A DNA stretch of 6,337 nt from SHLJ01 sp041618535 (GTDB lineage: Bacteria > Bacteroidota > Bacteroidia > Flavobacteriales > Flavobacteriaceae): assembly GCA_041618535.1 (NCBI GenBank), contig JBFKFP010000158.1, forward strand, positions 1 to 6,337, given 5' to 3'. Position numbers and translations under genes: made by a program. Numbering within the stretch: position 1 is the stretch's first letter; the number at the start of each line of letters is the position of its first letter. Shown here piece after piece: positions 6,090 to 6,337 of this stretch. The notes beneath the pieces are model-generated. The model did not search any database. It worked only from the letters and a program-made list of their open reading frames with translations, and was not told the DNA's origin.

Positions 6090-6337
6090 ATGCTTAAGTT
6101 TAAGACCAAACATGAGAAAGATTCTGCAAGGTTGACCACAGTGATCGGACTGTTGATCATCCTGTTGATCTTTATAGTTGGTCCAACTTACCTAGACCCC
6201 CCAGAGGAATACGGGATAGCGGTGAACTTCGGAACGACAGATTTCGGAAGCGGTCGGGTACAACCCAGGGAACCCATCAGGTCGGAACCTGTTAACGAGA
6301 ACGTGCAGCCAAAAGTACAGGAATCACAGCCTGAACC
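6090..6337 (+). CDS. tonB: Energy transducer TonB, N-terminal part (cut by window end)
   Basis: TonB spans the periplasm and transmits ExbBD energy to TonB-dependent outer-membrane receptors. The frame is open from ATG at 6090 to the window end: 82 full codons plus two bases of a proline codon. The visible part has a basic cytoplasmic start (MLKFKTKHEKDSARL), a membrane helix at about 16-31 (TTVIGLLIILLIFIVG), then YLDPPEEYGIAVNFGT at 34-49. From about residue 57 it becomes a Pro/Glu/Gln-rich linker, as expected for the periplasmic spacer. The C-terminal receptor-binding domain lies outside the window. The start follows exbD by six bases. The membrane helix has no histidine (H8 lies before it), unlike E. 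coli TonB with its His20. Identity rests on the architecture plus operon position. Confidence 0.88.
   Translation, partial: MLKFKTKHEKDSARLTTVIGLLIILLIFIVGPTYLDPPEEYGIAVNFGTTDFGSGRVQPREPIRSEPVNENVQPKVQESQPE

Overview
The window looks like a piece of chromosome from a member of the Bacteroidota, most likely a marine or brackish Flavobacteriia. Four signs point there: the 23S/5S sequences; a TAnnTTTG-type -7 promoter motif and no Shine-Dalgarno sites; a type IX secretion (T9SS) C-terminal sorting domain remnant; and an ExbB-ExbD-TonB cluster whose TonB has the 'YLDPPEEYGIAVNFGT' stretch typical of flavobacterial TonB proteins. The genus cannot be fixed from the sequence alone.

Layout. Bases 1-222 are the 3' end of a 23S rRNA gene. 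A short spacer follows with three abutting inverted repeats (253-352), then a complete 5S rRNA gene (361-467) and a strong intrinsic terminator (474-508). This is the tail of an rRNA operon, with no tRNA in the spacer. Facing it, on the minus strand, is a broken gene (527-1037). It keeps a recognisable signal peptide at one end and a T9SS type B sorting domain at the other, but it is interrupted by three one-base shifts, each in a G/C run. Next on the minus strand is an intact acyl-CoA dehydrogenase (1141-2283) with a good promoter candidate (2322-2352).

From 2376 everything runs on the plus strand. First is anmK (anhydro-MurNAc kinase, peptidoglycan recycling), then an NhaD-type Na+/H+ antiporter with an unusual histidine-rich loop. 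After these comes a tight exbB-exbD-tonB operon (gaps of 3 and 6 bases), with tonB cut by the window end.

Functionally, the right half is envelope biology: cell-wall sugar salvage, ion homeostasis and proton-driven energising of TonB-dependent outer-membrane uptake. The acyl-CoA dehydrogenase belongs to fatty-acid or branched-chain amino-acid catabolism. I see no CRISPR array, defence system, prophage or insertion sequence. The least ordinary items are the decayed T9SS gene, the hairpin train in the rRNA spacer, the histidine-rich NhaD loop, and an ExbB that seems to lack the usual glutamate of its third membrane helix.
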